Below are positions 9,129-17,872 of a DNA stretch of 64,000 bases, in pieces. The translations under genes and the position numbers were made by a program. This DNA comes from Cereibacter_A azotoformans. Its GTDB lineage: Bacteria > Pseudomonadota > Alphaproteobacteria > Rhodobacterales > Rhodobacteraceae. The notes under the pieces are model-generated. The model was not told the DNA's origin. It saw nothing but the letters and a program-made list of their open reading frames with translations, and ran no database searches. The stretch is taken from assembly GCF_003050905.1 (NCBI RefSeq), contig NZ_QAOT01000006.1; one strand, 5' to 3'. Numbering within the stretch: the stretch's first letter is position 1; each line of letters starts with the position of its first letter.

Positions 9129-9965
9129 TTGGCCGCGATTGACGGGCTGCCGCCCCTGCGCGAGGTGATCCGGGCGCACGGGCTGTCGGCGAAGAAGCAG
9201 CTGGGGCAGAACTTCCTGCTCGACCTGAACCTGACGGCCAAGATCGCGCGGCTGGCGGGCGATCTGAAGGGATCGGACGTACTGGAGGTGGGGCCCGGGC
9301 CGGGCGGTCTCACGCGCGGGTTGCTGGCCGAGGGCGCGCGGCGCGTGCTGGCCATCGAGAAGGATGCGCGCTGCCTGCCGGCTCTGGCCGAGGTGGCGGC
9401 GGCGTGGCCGGGGCGCCTCGAGGTCCTGAACGCCGATGCGCTCGAGGTGGACGTGGCCGCGCGCCTGACGCCGCCGATCCGCATCGTGGCGAACCTGCCC
9501 TACAATGTCGGAACCGAGCTGCTGACGCGCTGGCTCTCGTCGGACTGGCCGCCCTTCTGGGAGAGCCTGACGCTGATGTTCCAGAAGGAGGTGGCCGAGC
9601 GGATCGTGGCGCGGCCGGGCTCGAAGGCCTACGGGCGTCTGGCGCTCCTGTCGCAGTGGCGGACCGAGCCGAAGATCGTGCTGACGCTGCCGCCCGAAGC
9701 CTTCACCCCGCCACCGGCCATTCATTCGGCGGTGGTGCATTTCACCCGGCTTGCGGGGCCGCGCTATCCGGCCGATGCGGCCGTGCTGTCGCGGGTGACG
9801 GCCATGGCCTTCAACCAGCGGCGCAAGATGCTCCGGTCGAGCCTGAAGGGGCTGGCGCCCGACATCGAGACGGTGCTGCGCGATGCGGGGATCGAGCCCA
9901 CGCAGCGCGCGGAAGAGCTGTCACTGGAGGCCTTCTGCGCCCTCGCCCGCCGGGTGGCGGGCTGA
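9129..9965 (+). CDS. rsmA: 16S rRNA (adenine1518/1519-N6)-dimethyltransferase
   Basis: A 278-residue KsgA/RsmA methyltransferase that dimethylates two adjacent adenines near the 3' end of 16S rRNA, a late step of 30S assembly. The KKQLGQNFLLD start of the family, the SAM-binding EVGPGPGGLTRGL loop and the catalytic NLPYNVGTELL motif (NLPY) are all present. The TTG start at 9129 follows GGAGG at 9117-9121. It is the last gene of the lptFGD-surA-pdxA unit. Confidence 0.93.
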   Translation: MAAIDGLPPLREVIRAHGLSAKKQLGQNFLLDLNLTAKIARLAGDLKGSDVLEVGPGPGGLTRGLLAEGARRVLAIEKDARCLPALAEVAAAWPGRLEVLNADALEVDVAARLTPPIRIVANLPYNVGTELLTRWLSSDWPPFWESLTLMFQKEVAERIVARPGSKAYGRLALLSQWRTEPKIVLTLPPEAFTPPPAIHSAVVHFTRLAGPRYPADAAVLSRVTAMAFNQRRKMLRSSLKGLAPDIETVLRDAGIEPTQRAEELSLEAFCALARRVAG

Positions 9966-9970
9966 GGTTC

Positions 9971-9998
9971 GGCGGGGCGGCCTGGCGCGCGCCCCGCC
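9971..9998. terminator. Hairpin between convergent rsmA and DUF4167 gene
   Basis: An 8-bp perfect GC stem (9971-9978 with 9991-9998) with a 12-base loop lies in the 38-base gap between two convergent stop codons. No U-run follows on either strand, so termination is inferred only from position. Confidence 0.35.
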
Positions 9999-10003
9999 TG
10001 GTG

Positions 10004-10747
10004 TCATTCCGCGGCTTCGCGTGGCCCGTCGCCGTCGGGCGAGCCATCGCCATCCTCGCGAGCCTTCGGCTTGCGGGGGCCGCGCGGCCGACGCGGACGG
10101 TCGGCCTTGGGCTCGGGGTTCGATGCGTCGGGGGTCTTCTCGGCGGCCGGCTCGGACGGGCTGTCGGCCTGGGGGGCCGGCGGATCGGACGGCTCGGACC
10201 GGCGGCGCGGGGCCGGGCGGTGCCGCGGGCGCGCCTCGGGCGTCTCGACGAGGCCGGTCTCTTCCTCGGCATTCTCGGAGAGGTCGATCACCGCATGCGA
10301 GCTGGCGGGCGCCTCGGCCGGTTGCGGCTGGGCCTCGGGGCGCGGCTCGCGCTCGGGGCGGGGCTGGTCCTGCCGGTCGTCGCGGCGCTCGTCGCGCGGC
10401 CGGTCGTGGCGGTGGTTGCCCTGCTGGGGCTGGCCGCCCTGGCCCTGGTTGGTCTGGTTCTGCTGATGCTCGGACCGGCGGTTCTCCTGCTCGGCGGCCA
10501 GCTCGCGCTGCGCCTCGCCCAGGAGGCGGGTGTAATGCTCGGCATGCTGCAGGAAATTCTCGGCCGCCACCCGGTCGTTGGACAGCTGGGCGTCGCGCGC
10601 GAGAAACAGATATTTCTCGATGATCTGCGCCGGCGTGCCCCGCACCTTGCCCTCAGGACCGGAGCTGTCAAACACGCGGTTGACGATATTGCCGAGGCTG
10701 CGCGGGCGGTTCGATTTCGAACGCGAGCGGGACTTGGAGGATCTCAT
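10004..10747 (-). CDS. DUF4167 domain protein with long charged disordered tail
   Basis: A 247-residue protein. Residues 1-80 form the conserved DUF4167 domain (SLGNIVNRVFDSSGPEGKVR, then PAQIIEKYLFLARDA), found almost only in Alphaproteobacteria. The remaining two-thirds is low-complexity Arg/Asp/Glu/Gln/Pro sequence with no predicted fold, including many Asp-Arg and Arg-Pro repeats. The basic N-terminus (RSSKSRSRSKSNRPRS) suggests nucleic-acid contact, but the function is not established. The start at 10747 has AAGGA upstream. It lies in the same direction as prfA-prmC, 269 bases downstream of them. Confidence 0.8.
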   Translation of the reverse strand: MRSSKSRSRSKSNRPRSLGNIVNRVFDSSGPEGKVRGTPAQIIEKYLFLARDAQLSNDRVAAENFLQHAEHYTRLLGEAQRELAAEQENRRSEHQQNQTNQGQGGQPQQGNHRHDRPRDERRDDRQDQPRPEREPRPEAQPQPAEAPASSHAVIDLSENAEEETGLVETPEARPRHRPAPRRRSEPSDPPAPQADSPSEPAAEKTPDASNPEPKADRPRRPRGPRKPKAREDGDGSPDGDGPREAAE

Positions 10748-11016
10748 CTTGTCCTTGTATCCAGATGATCTGGCCCTGCCGGTATGCTGCAGCCCTGAGG
10801 TGGCCGCTCCCGGTGGCTCGAAATCCGATCCGGGGCATAACGTGCATTTCAGGCTTGGCCGCGCGGAGAACGATCACGGGTAAGGCGGACCATCCCCTCG
10901 GCGCATGTCCGAGTAATCACGCCGCCGGGTGGCTGGCAAGGGAAAAATGGGGCGGACATCCGGATTCGGCAAGGGGCGCGACCAATTGACCAAGGTCGGA
11001 CGCGGTGGCGGATGGG

Positions 11017-11853
11017 TCATACGGCGGGACGGCGCGCAGCGACCAGCCGGTCGCGCCCGTCCAGATCCGGCAGGATACGGACCTCCGTCAGCCCCGCCGA
11101 GGCGCAGAGACCGGCCACGTCGGCGCCCTGCCCTGCCCCGATCTCGAGGAGGAGGCGGCCGCCCGGCGCCAGATGGGCGGATGCGCCGGCGGTGATGGCG
11201 CGGTAGGCGTCGAGGCCGTCGCCCTCGGGGGTCAGCGCCATGCGGGGCTCCCACTCGCGGACCTCGGGCGCGAGCTCGGCCATTTCGTGGGCGGCGATGT
11301 AGGGCGGGTTGGACAGGATCAGATCGAACCGCTCGGGCACGGCGGCGAACCAGTCGGAACGGCGGCAGTCCAGCCGGTCCGCGACCCCGAGGGCCAGGGC
11401 GTTGCCCTCGGCCACCGCCAGCGCGGCGGGCGAGAGGTCGGTTGCCACGCCGCGCGCGGCCGGACGCTCGGCCAGAAGGGTGATCGCGATGCAGCCGGTG
11501 CCGGTGCCGAGGTCGAGGAGCGTGGCAAAGGGGGCGGCCAGCGCCGCCTCGATCAGGCACTCGGTCTCGGGGCGCGGGTCGAGCGTGTCCCGCGTGACGC
11601 GGAACGGGCGGCCCCAGAAGAGCCGTTCTCCCACGATCTGCGCGACGGGCTGGCGGGCGATGCGGGCGGCCAGCGCGGCCTCGAAGCGGGCGTCGGCCTC
11701 GGGCAGGAGCGGGTCCGGCAGGTGGAGCGTGATCCGGTCCGGCGCGATCCCGAGCGCGTGGGCCATGAGGCGGCGGGCGTCGCGCGGGGCATCCTCCACG
11801 CCCGCGGCCTGGAGGCGCGCGATCGCGGCGCGCAGCGCGTCGGCCGCCCTCAT
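11017..11853 (-). CDS. prmC: Release factor glutamine methyltransferase
   Basis: A 278-residue SAM-dependent enzyme that N5-methylates the glutamine of the GGQ motif in RF1 and RF2. The SAM loop LDLGTGTGCIAITLLAE and the catalytic LILSNPPYIAAHE (NPPY) motif are present. Its start overlaps the stop of prfA, its substrate's gene, by 4 bases, so enzyme and substrate are co-translated. Downstream lies a 163-base stretch before the terminal part of the 269-base spacer to the DUF4167 gene. Confidence 0.92.
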   Translation of the reverse strand: MRAADALRAAIARLQAAGVEDAPRDARRLMAHALGIAPDRITLHLPDPLLPEADARFEAALAARIARQPVAQIVGERLFWGRPFRVTRDTLDPRPETECLIEAALAAPFATLLDLGTGTGCIAITLLAERPAARGVATDLSPAALAVAEGNALALGVADRLDCRRSDWFAAVPERFDLILSNPPYIAAHEMAELAPEVREWEPRMALTPEGDGLDAYRAITAGASAHLAPGGRLLLEIGAGQGADVAGLCASAGLTEVRILPDLDGRDRLVAARRPAV

Positions 11854-12905
11854 GCCTCCATCTCGGCCAGCCGCGCGGCCTGATCATGCGCCGTCAGCGC
11901 GGCGATGACCTCGGCCAGATCCCCGGCCATGATCTGCGGCAGCGCGTAGAGCGTGAGGTTGATGCGGTGGTCGGTCATCCGTCCCTGCGGGAAATTGTAG
12001 GTGCGGATGCGCTCGGACCGGTCCCCGGAGCCCACCTGCGCCTTGCGGTCGGCGGAGCGGGCCTCGGCCAGCCGCTGCCGTTCGAGATCGTAGAGACGGG
12101 CGCGCAGCACCTGCATCGCGATCTCGCGGTTGCGGTGCTGGGACTTTTCCGAGGAGGTCACCACGATGCCCGTCGGCAGGTGGGTGATGCGCACCGCCGA
12201 ATCGGTGGTGTTGACATGCTGGCCGCCCGCGCCCGAGGAGCGCATCGTGTCGATGCGGATGTCGGCGGCGGGGATGTCGATATCGACCTCCTCGGCCTCG
12301 GGAAGGACCGCGACGGTCGCGGCCGAGGTGTGGATGCGGCCCTGCGCCTCGGTCTCGGGCACGCGCTGGACACGGTGCACGCCGGATTCGTACTTGAGGC
12401 GGGCAAAGGCGCCCTCGCCCTCGATCCGGGCGGTGGCCTCGCGAATACCGCCGAGCTCGGAGGGGGCGAGGTCGAGAAGCTCGAACCGCCAGCCCTGCGC
12501 CTCGGCGTAGCGCTGATACATGCGCAGCAGGTCGCCGGCGAAGAGCGCGGCTTCCTCGCCCCCGGTGCCGGGCCGGATCTCGAGGATGGCGGGGCGGGCA
12601 TCGGCCGCGTCGCGGGGCAGCAGCGCCAGACGGAGCGCCTGCTCCATCTCGGGGATGCGGGCGCGCAGGCGGGGCAGCTCATCCTCGGCCAGGGCGCGCA
12701 TCTCGGGATCGGCGAGCATGGCCTCGGCCTCGGCCAGATCCTCGAGCGCGGTGCGGTAGGCGGCGATCTCCGCCACGACCGGCTTCAGCTCGGCATATTC
12801 GCGCGAGAGGGAGGGTATCTCGGCGGGGGCGGCGCCGGCCGACAGACGCGCCTCGAGAAACTCGAAGCGGCGGACGATCTGGAGAAGGCGGTCCATCGGC
12901 ACCAT
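11850..12905 (-). CDS. prfA: Peptide chain release factor 1
   Basis: A 351-residue class I release factor for UAA/UAG. The GGQ catalytic loop (SSGAGGQHVNTTDSAVRI) and the RF1-type tripeptide PxT, here PET in HRVQRVPETEAQGR, mark it as RF1 rather than RF2. Two in-frame starts (12905 and 12896, MDRLLQ) differ by three residues. It is translationally coupled to prmC downstream. Confidence 0.93.
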   Translation of the reverse strand: MVPMDRLLQIVRRFEFLEARLSAGAAPAEIPSLSREYAELKPVVAEIAAYRTALEDLAEAEAMLADPEMRALAEDELPRLRARIPEMEQALRLALLPRDAADARPAILEIRPGTGGEEAALFAGDLLRMYQRYAEAQGWRFELLDLAPSELGGIREATARIEGEGAFARLKYESGVHRVQRVPETEAQGRIHTSAATVAVLPEAEEVDIDIPAADIRIDTMRSSGAGGQHVNTTDSAVRITHLPTGIVVTSSEKSQHRNREIAMQVLRARLYDLERQRLAEARSADRKAQVGSGDRSERIRTYNFPQGRMTDHRINLTLYALPQIMAGDLAEVIAALTAHDQAARLAEMEA

Positions 12906-12993
12906 GGGGGCGGTTTGTCCTGCGGATCGGCCGTGGTCAAGGGGTCAGGTGGGGTGGACGGAAGCGGGATGAGACCTGTGGGGGCTGCCGGAG

Positions 12994-13063
12994 CGGGGGG
13001 CTGTCTGCCCCCCGGCCGCCCCGGCGGGGCGGCTCCCCCCGAGGATATTTGAGCCAGAATGAA
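12994..13063 (+). repeat. Composite dispersed repeat, copy 3 (between prfA and DUF1499 gene)
   Basis: Two perfect GC hairpins (12994-13014, 7-bp stem; 13015-13033, 8-bp stem) are followed by GGATATTTG AGCCAGAATGAA at 13043-13063, a diverged copy of the 20-mer seen at 616-635 and 9092-9111. Here both flanking genes are on the minus strand, so the element lies after the DUF1499 gene rather than before a gene in its own direction. Confidence 0.6.
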
Positions 13064-13065
13064 CC

Positions 13066-13518
13066 TCAGGAGCGGAGACGGGCCAGCCACTCCTGGCCGC
13101 GGGCGCGGTTCACGCCGAGGTCGCTCTTGCCGAAGCGCGAGCGGGCGAAGAGCGTGACATCGGTGCCGCCATCCTCGGTCGCCACGAGGCGGACGGAGGT
13201 GAAGTCGGGGAAGCCCCACCATTTCGTCCGGGTGATCCAGGTGCGGTGAAAGCCTTCGCCCGCGATGGGTCGTGTGCGGGGCCAGTCGGCGGCGATGGTA
13301 TCTAGCCGGGCCGCCACCTGATCGGGCGGCAGCGCCAGATGCAGCGGTTCGACATCGCCCCCCGGGGCCGCAAGGAAGCTGTTGTCGGCGCCGCGCGCGG
13401 TGACCGCGGTCGGATCGACGTGCCAGGCCGCCGGTTCGTTCGGCGCGAAGCGGACATAGGCCATCAGGCCGCCTGCGAGGACAACGAGGGCGAGAAGCAG
13501 GTAGCTCATCCGTTTCAT
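13066..13518 (-). CDS. DUF1499 family membrane-anchored protein
   Basis: A 150-residue protein with one N-terminal hydrophobic segment (about residues 4-22) and a DUF1499 domain of unknown function behind it. The ATG at 13518 (MKRMSYLL) overlaps the agmatinase stop by 4 bases (ATGA), which decides the start over an ATG at 13536. It is coupled to speB, but no functional link is known. The domain is probably extracytoplasmic. Confidence 0.7.
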   Translation of the reverse strand: MKRMSYLLLALVVLAGGLMAYVRFAPNEPAAWHVDPTAVTARGADNSFLAAPGGDVEPLHLALPPDQVAARLDTIAADWPRTRPIAGEGFHRTWITRTKWWGFPDFTSVRLVATEDGGTDVTLFARSRFGKSDLGVNRARGQEWLARLRS

Positions 13519-14480
13519 TCCTTGCGCCTTCTCCAACCATAGAGACAGATCAACTCGTAGGCTACATGGGCCCCCGCGACGGCGGTGATGCCGGCGGAAT
13601 CGTAGGGGGGCGAGACCTCGACCACATCGCCGCCGACAAGCGCGACACCCGCCAGATCGCGCAGGATGGCGGCCGCCTGCCAGGAGGCGAGCCCGCCCCA
13701 GACCGGGGTGCCGGTGCCGGGGGCAAAGGCGGGGTCGAGCGCGTCGATGTCGAAGGTCAGATAGACCGGATGCGCGCCCACGATGTCGCGCACGCGGGTC
13801 GCGATCGCGGCCGGGCCCTGCTCGTGCACGGTGCGCGCGTCGATCACGTTCATGCCGAGCCAGTCCGGCGTGTCGGTGCGGATGCCCACCTGGACCGAGC
13901 GGGCGGGATCGACGAGGCCCTCCTTCACGGCCTTGTACATGAAGGTGCCGTGGTCGATCCGGCCGGGGTCGTCATCGACCCAGAGATCGGAATGGGCGTC
14001 GAACTGGACCACCGAGAGCGGGCCGAAGACCGCCGCATGGGCGCGCAGGATCGGCAGCGTGATCGAATGGTCACCGCCGAGCGTGATCGCCCCCGCCCCC
14101 GCGGCCAGGATCCCCGCGACATGGGCGGTGAGGCGGCCGGGGAAATCCGCGGTCCGGGCGTAGTCGAAGGCGAGGTCTCCGTAATCGACCACCGTCATCG
14201 TCTCGAGCGGGTCGAAGCCCCAGCCGAAGGGCCGGTCGTAGGGCTGAAGGGTCGAGGCCTCGCGGATCGCGCGGGGGCCGAAGCGGGTGCCGGTGCGATT
14301 CGTCACCGCCTGGTCGAAGCCCACGCCGGTGATCGCCAGATCGACGCCGGTCAGGTCCTTGGTGTAGCGGCGGCGCAGGAAGCTCGTGGCGCCCGCGAAG
14401 GCGTTTTCGCAGGCGTAGCCGCGGGCGTCGGCCCGGGTGAAGGCCACGTCCACTTCGTTCTTCGCATCTTCCAGTGCCAT
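13515..14480 (-). CDS. speB: Agmatinase / ureohydrolase
   Basis: A 321-residue manganese ureohydrolase that would convert agmatine to putrescine and urea. All metal-binding signatures are present: GGDHSITLP, QFDAHSDLW and TFDIDALDPAFAPGTGTPVWGG. Assignment to agmatinase rather than arginase or guanidinobutyrase rests on overall family resemblance, and close relatives vary in substrate. No arginine decarboxylase is nearby. It is followed by the coupled DUF1499 gene. Confidence 0.82.
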   Translation of the reverse strand: MALEDAKNEVDVAFTRADARGYACENAFAGATSFLRRRYTKDLTGVDLAITGVGFDQAVTNRTGTRFGPRAIREASTLQPYDRPFGWGFDPLETMTVVDYGDLAFDYARTADFPGRLTAHVAGILAAGAGAITLGGDHSITLPILRAHAAVFGPLSVVQFDAHSDLWVDDDPGRIDHGTFMYKAVKEGLVDPARSVQVGIRTDTPDWLGMNVIDARTVHEQGPAAIATRVRDIVGAHPVYLTFDIDALDPAFAPGTGTPVWGGLASWQAAAILRDLAGVALVGGDVVEVSPPYDSAGITAVAGAHVAYELICLYGWRRRKE

Positions 14481-14629
14481 CTCTCTCGCCTCGGTCCGCC
14501 GTCGGCGGGCAGTCTAGCCAAGCCCGCGCGGCGCGCCAGCCCCCGCGCGAGCACCGCCCCGCCCTGCGCGGCGGCTGGCGCAGGATAGGGGCGCGGTGCC
14601 CCGGGCGCCAGCCACGGGCTCCGGCGGTC

Positions 14630-15796
14630 TCACGCCTCGAGCGGCTGGGCGCGTTCGACCAGCCGGGCGAAGAAGCTTGCGCCCAGAGGGGCAGCCTCGT
14701 CGTTGAAATCATAGGCCGGATGGTGCAGGCCCGCCCCCGGCCCGATCCCGAGGAAGAGATATGCGCCGGGGCGCGCCTCGAGCATGTAGGCGAAATCCTC
14801 CGATCCCATCTCGCGGTTGGCGTTGGCCTCGACGCCGGCCTCGCCCGCGATCTCGGCGGCGACTTCGGCGGCGAAGGCGGCCTTGGCCGGATCGTTCACC
14901 GTGGGCGGGTAGCCCAGCTCGTAGTCGATCTCGACCCGCACGCCGTAGGCCGTCGCATGGCCCTCGACGATCTCATGGAAGCGCCGGCGCACGAGGTCGC
15001 GCACCTCGGGGGTGAAGGTGCGGATCGTGGCGCAGAACCAGCCGTCCTCGGGGATGATGTTCGAGGCCGAGCCGGTGTGGATCTGGGTTACCGACAGCAC
15101 GAGATCGTCCAGCGTGTAGATGTTGCGCGAGATGATGGTCTGCAGCGCCGAGACCATGCCGACGATGGCCACCACCGGATCGACCGTATCGTGGGGCGTG
15201 GCGCCGTGGCCCCCCTTGCCGATCACCCGGACCGTCGCCGTATCGACCGCCGCCATCAGCGGCCCCGGCCCGGTGACGAACCGTCCGAGCGGCACGTTCG
15301 GGGCATTGTGGATGCCATAGACCTCGCGGATGCCGAAGCGGTCCATCACGCCCTCGCGCACCATGACCTCGCCGCCGCCGCCGTCCTCTTCGGCGGGCTG
15401 GAACATCAGCGCGACGCGCCCCGCGAACCGCCGCGTCTCGGCCAGGTAGCGGGCGGCGCCGAGCAGCATCGTCACATGGCCGTCATGGCCGCAGGCGTGC
15501 ATCCGCCCCGGCACGGTCGAGGCATGATCGGCCCCCGTCAGCTCCTCGATCGGCAGCGCGTCCATGTCGGCGCGCAGGCCGATGGTCGGACCCTCGCCCT
15601 GCCCCTCGATGATGGCGACGAGGCCCGAGGTGGCCACGCCCTCGTGGATCTCGTCCACGCCGAACTCGCGCAGACGCTCGGCGATGAAGGCGGCCGTGGC
15701 GTGGCAGTCGAACCGCAGCTCGGGGTGGCGGTGGAGATGGCGGCGCCAGACCCTCATCTCCTCCGCGTAGTCGGCGATGCGGTTGATGACGGGCAT
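14630..15796 (-). CDS. M20 family amidohydrolase (aminoacylase/hippurate hydrolase-like)
   Basis: A 388-residue zinc-dependent amidohydrolase of the M20D group, acting on N-acyl amino acids or similar amides. Metal-binding motifs seen: GLRADMDALPIEE, MHACGHDGHVTMLLGAA, FQPAEEDGGG and a C-terminal GSEDFAYMLE. A dimerisation domain occupies the middle. The ATG at 15796 (MPVINRIADYA) is chosen because upstream codons lack family similarity. It is transcribed divergently from mazG. The substrate cannot be told from sequence. Confidence 0.85.
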   Translation of the reverse strand: MPVINRIADYAEEMRVWRRHLHRHPELRFDCHATAAFIAERLREFGVDEIHEGVATSGLVAIIEGQGEGPTIGLRADMDALPIEELTGADHASTVPGRMHACGHDGHVTMLLGAARYLAETRRFAGRVALMFQPAEEDGGGGEVMVREGVMDRFGIREVYGIHNAPNVPLGRFVTGPGPLMAAVDTATVRVIGKGGHGATPHDTVDPVVAIVGMVSALQTIISRNIYTLDDLVLSVTQIHTGSASNIIPEDGWFCATIRTFTPEVRDLVRRRFHEIVEGHATAYGVRVEIDYELGYPPTVNDPAKAAFAAEVAAEIAGEAGVEANANREMGSEDFAYMLEARPGAYLFLGIGPGAGLHHPAYDFNDEAAPLGASFFARLVERAQPLEA

Positions 15797-15947
15797 GAGT
15801 GGTCTCCTCGGACTCGGATCAGCGCGCAAGGAAGCCCAATTCCCGCCCGTCCGCAAGGCGCATGGCGCAAGGCCTGCGGCAGGAGCGGTTTACCGCGCCG
15901 ATCGGGGCCGTTATCCCGGACGCCGTCCCACCAGCGCGAGACCGACC

Positions 15948-16763
15948 ATGTCCGACCCTTTCACCACCGGCCCCGGCCTCCCCCGCCTTCTCGCCATCAT
16001 GGAGCGCCTGCGCGATCCCGAGCGCGGCTGCCCCTGGGACGTGGAGCAGACCTTCGCCAGCATCGCGCCCTACACGCTGGAAGAGGCGCATGAGGTGGCC
16101 GACGCCATCGAGCGCGAGGACTGGGACGACCTGCGGGGCGAGCTGGGCGATCTGCTGCTGCAGACCGTCTTTCACGCCCGCATGGCCGAGGAGCGCGGCC
16201 TCTTCGACTTCGAGGCGGTGGCCTCGGGCATCGCCGACAAGATGATCGCCCGGCACCCGCATGTCTTCGGCGACGAATCGCGCGACAAGTCGGCCGAGCA
16301 GCAGACCGCCGACTGGGAGCGGATCAAGGCCGCCGAACGGGCGGGGCGGGCGCAGGGAGGCGTGCTCGAAGGTGTCGCGCTGGGGCTTCCGGCGCTGACC
16401 CGGGCGGTCAAGCTGCAGAAGCGGGCGGCGCGCGTGGGCTTCGACTGGCCCTCGACGGACGAGGTGGTGGACAAGATCGTCGAGGAGGCGCGCGAGCTGG
16501 TCGAGGCGCGCGACACGCTGACCGAGGAAGAGACCTTCGAGGAGTTCGGCGATCTCCTCTTCGTGATCGCCAATCTCGGCCGGCACCTGAAGGTCGATCC
16601 CGAGGCTGCGCTCCGCGCCGCCAATGCCAAGTTCACCCGCCGCTTCGAGCGGATCGAGGCGCTGCTGGCGGCCGAGGGCCGCCGACCCGAGGACAGCGAT
16701 CTGGCCGAGATGGACGCCCTCTGGAACCGCGCCAAGGCGGAGGAACGGGAAGGGCAATCCTGA
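15948..16763 (+). CDS. mazG: Nucleoside triphosphate pyrophosphohydrolase MazG
   Basis: A 271-residue all-alpha NTP pyrophosphatase with two tandem MazG domains, hydrolysing (d)NTPs to monophosphates and PPi for pool sanitation. The first domain carries LEEAHEVADAIERED followed by ELGDLLLQ. The second carries VEEARELVEARD followed by EFGDLLFVIAN, giving the EExxE...ExxD metal sites. The ATG at 15948 begins MSDPFTTGPGLPRLLAIM, typical of the family. Its stop codon is also the first triplet of the iron box at 16761. Confidence 0.9.
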   Translation: MSDPFTTGPGLPRLLAIMERLRDPERGCPWDVEQTFASIAPYTLEEAHEVADAIEREDWDDLRGELGDLLLQTVFHARMAEERGLFDFEAVASGIADKMIARHPHVFGDESRDKSAEQQTADWERIKAAERAGRAQGGVLEGVALGLPALTRAVKLQKRAARVGFDWPSTDEVVDKIVEEARELVEARDTLTEEETFEEFGDLLFVIANLGRHLKVDPEAALRAANAKFTRRFERIEALLAAEGRRPEDSDLAEMDALWNRAKAEEREGQS

Positions 16764-16775
16764 TAACTATGCTCA
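16761..16775 (+). promoter_or_regulatory. Candidate iron-rhodo-box (TGA-N9-TCA) upstream of the iron transporter gene
   Basis: TGA at 16761-16763 and TCA at 16773-16775 are separated by exactly nine bases. This matches the iron-rhodo-box described by comparative genomics for iron genes of Rhodobacterales. It lies 62 bases before the start of an Fe3+ ABC-transporter binding protein and just upstream of a TTGACG -35-like element (16780). Confidence 0.5.
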
Positions 16776-16779
16776 ACTA

Positions 16780-16808
16780 TTGACGCGGTGCGACGGTTCG
16801 GGGTTAAT
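16780..16808 (+). promoter_or_regulatory. Putative sigma-70-type promoter of the Fe3+ binding protein gene
   Basis: TTGACG (16780-16785) and GTTAAT (16803-16808) are separated by 17 bases, immediately after the iron box and about 30 bases before the ATG. The -35 is strong and the -10 is a weak match. Confidence 0.4.
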
Positions 16809-16837
16809 GCCGCTCGTATCCGACAAAAGAGGTCAAC

Positions 16838-17848
16838 ATGCGTCCCGCCATTGCATCTTCCATCGCCCTCGCGCTTTGCACGACCGCGCTGCCTGCCCTG
16901 GCCGAGGAGGTGAACATCTACTCGCACCGCCAACCCGAGCTGATTCAGCCGCTGGTGGACGCGTTCAGCGCCGAAACCGGCATCGATGTGAATGTGGCCT
17001 TCGTGGACAAGGGGATGGCCGAACGGCTGGTGGCCGAGGGCGACCGCTCGCCCGCCGACCTGGTTCTGACCGTGGACATCGCGCGGCTGATGCAGGTGGT
17101 GGATGCGGGCGTCACGCAACCCGTCGAGTCCGAGGTGCTGGACGCCAACATCCCCGAGTCGTTCCGCGATCCCGAGGGCCACTGGTTCGGCCTGACCAGC
17201 CGGGCGCGCATCGTCTATGCCTCGAAGGAGCGCGTGGCCGATGGCGAAGTCACCACCTACGAGGATCTCGCCTCGGAGAAGTGGAAGGGCCGGATCTGCA
17301 CGCGCTCGTTCACCAACGATTACAACGTGGCGCTCACGGGGGCGGTGCTCGCCCACCACGGCGCCGAGGCCGCGCGGAGCTGGCTCGAGGGCGTGAAGGC
17401 CAACCTCGCCAAGAAGCCCGAGGGCGGCGACCGCGATCAGGTGAAGTCGATCTGGGCGGGCGAGTGCGACATCAGCCTCGGAAACACCTACTACATGGGC
17501 CAGATGGCCAATGATCCCGAACAGAAGGAATGGGCCGACTCGGTCCGTATCACCTTCCCGACCTTCGAGGGTGGCGGCACGCACATGAACATCTCGGGCG
17601 TGGCCATGACCAGGGCCGCTCCGAACCGCGAGGCGGCGCTGAAGCTGATGGAATGGCTGACCTCGGACGAGGCGCAGCGGATCTACGCCGAGACCAACCA
17701 CGAATTCCCGGTCAAGGAAGGCGTCGCCCGCTCGGAGCTGGTGCAGAGCTGGGGCGAGTTCACGCCGGACGAGATCGGCCTCGCCGAAGTGGCGGCGCAG
17801 CGGGCCGAGGCGCTCAAGCTGATCGAATCGGTGAACTTCGACGGCTGA
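16838..17848 (+). CDS. Fe(3+) ABC transporter substrate-binding protein (FutA/FbpA-like)
   Basis: A 336-residue periplasmic binding protein with a signal peptide (about 1-22, ALA-EE). It has the SHRQPE start after cleavage and an LGNTYYMGQM segment carrying the adjacent tyrosines that bind ferric iron in this family. The RxR-type early loop and ERLVAEGDRSPADLVLTVD also match FutA. No permease or ATPase gene adjoins it; a strong terminator follows directly. It therefore either works with components encoded elsewhere or acts alone. A TGA-N9-TCA box upstream suggests iron regulation. Confidence 0.88.
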   Translation: MRPAIASSIALALCTTALPALAEEVNIYSHRQPELIQPLVDAFSAETGIDVNVAFVDKGMAERLVAEGDRSPADLVLTVDIARLMQVVDAGVTQPVESEVLDANIPESFRDPEGHWFGLTSRARIVYASKERVADGEVTTYEDLASEKWKGRICTRSFTNDYNVALTGAVLAHHGAEAARSWLEGVKANLAKKPEGGDRDQVKSIWAGECDISLGNTYYMGQMANDPEQKEWADSVRITFPTFEGGGTHMNISGVAMTRAAPNREAALKLMEWLTSDEAQRIYAETNHEFPVKEGVARSELVQSWGEFTPDEIGLAEVAAQRAEALKLIESVNFDG

Positions 17849-17872
17849 GGCTGCACCCACCAGATGAACCGG

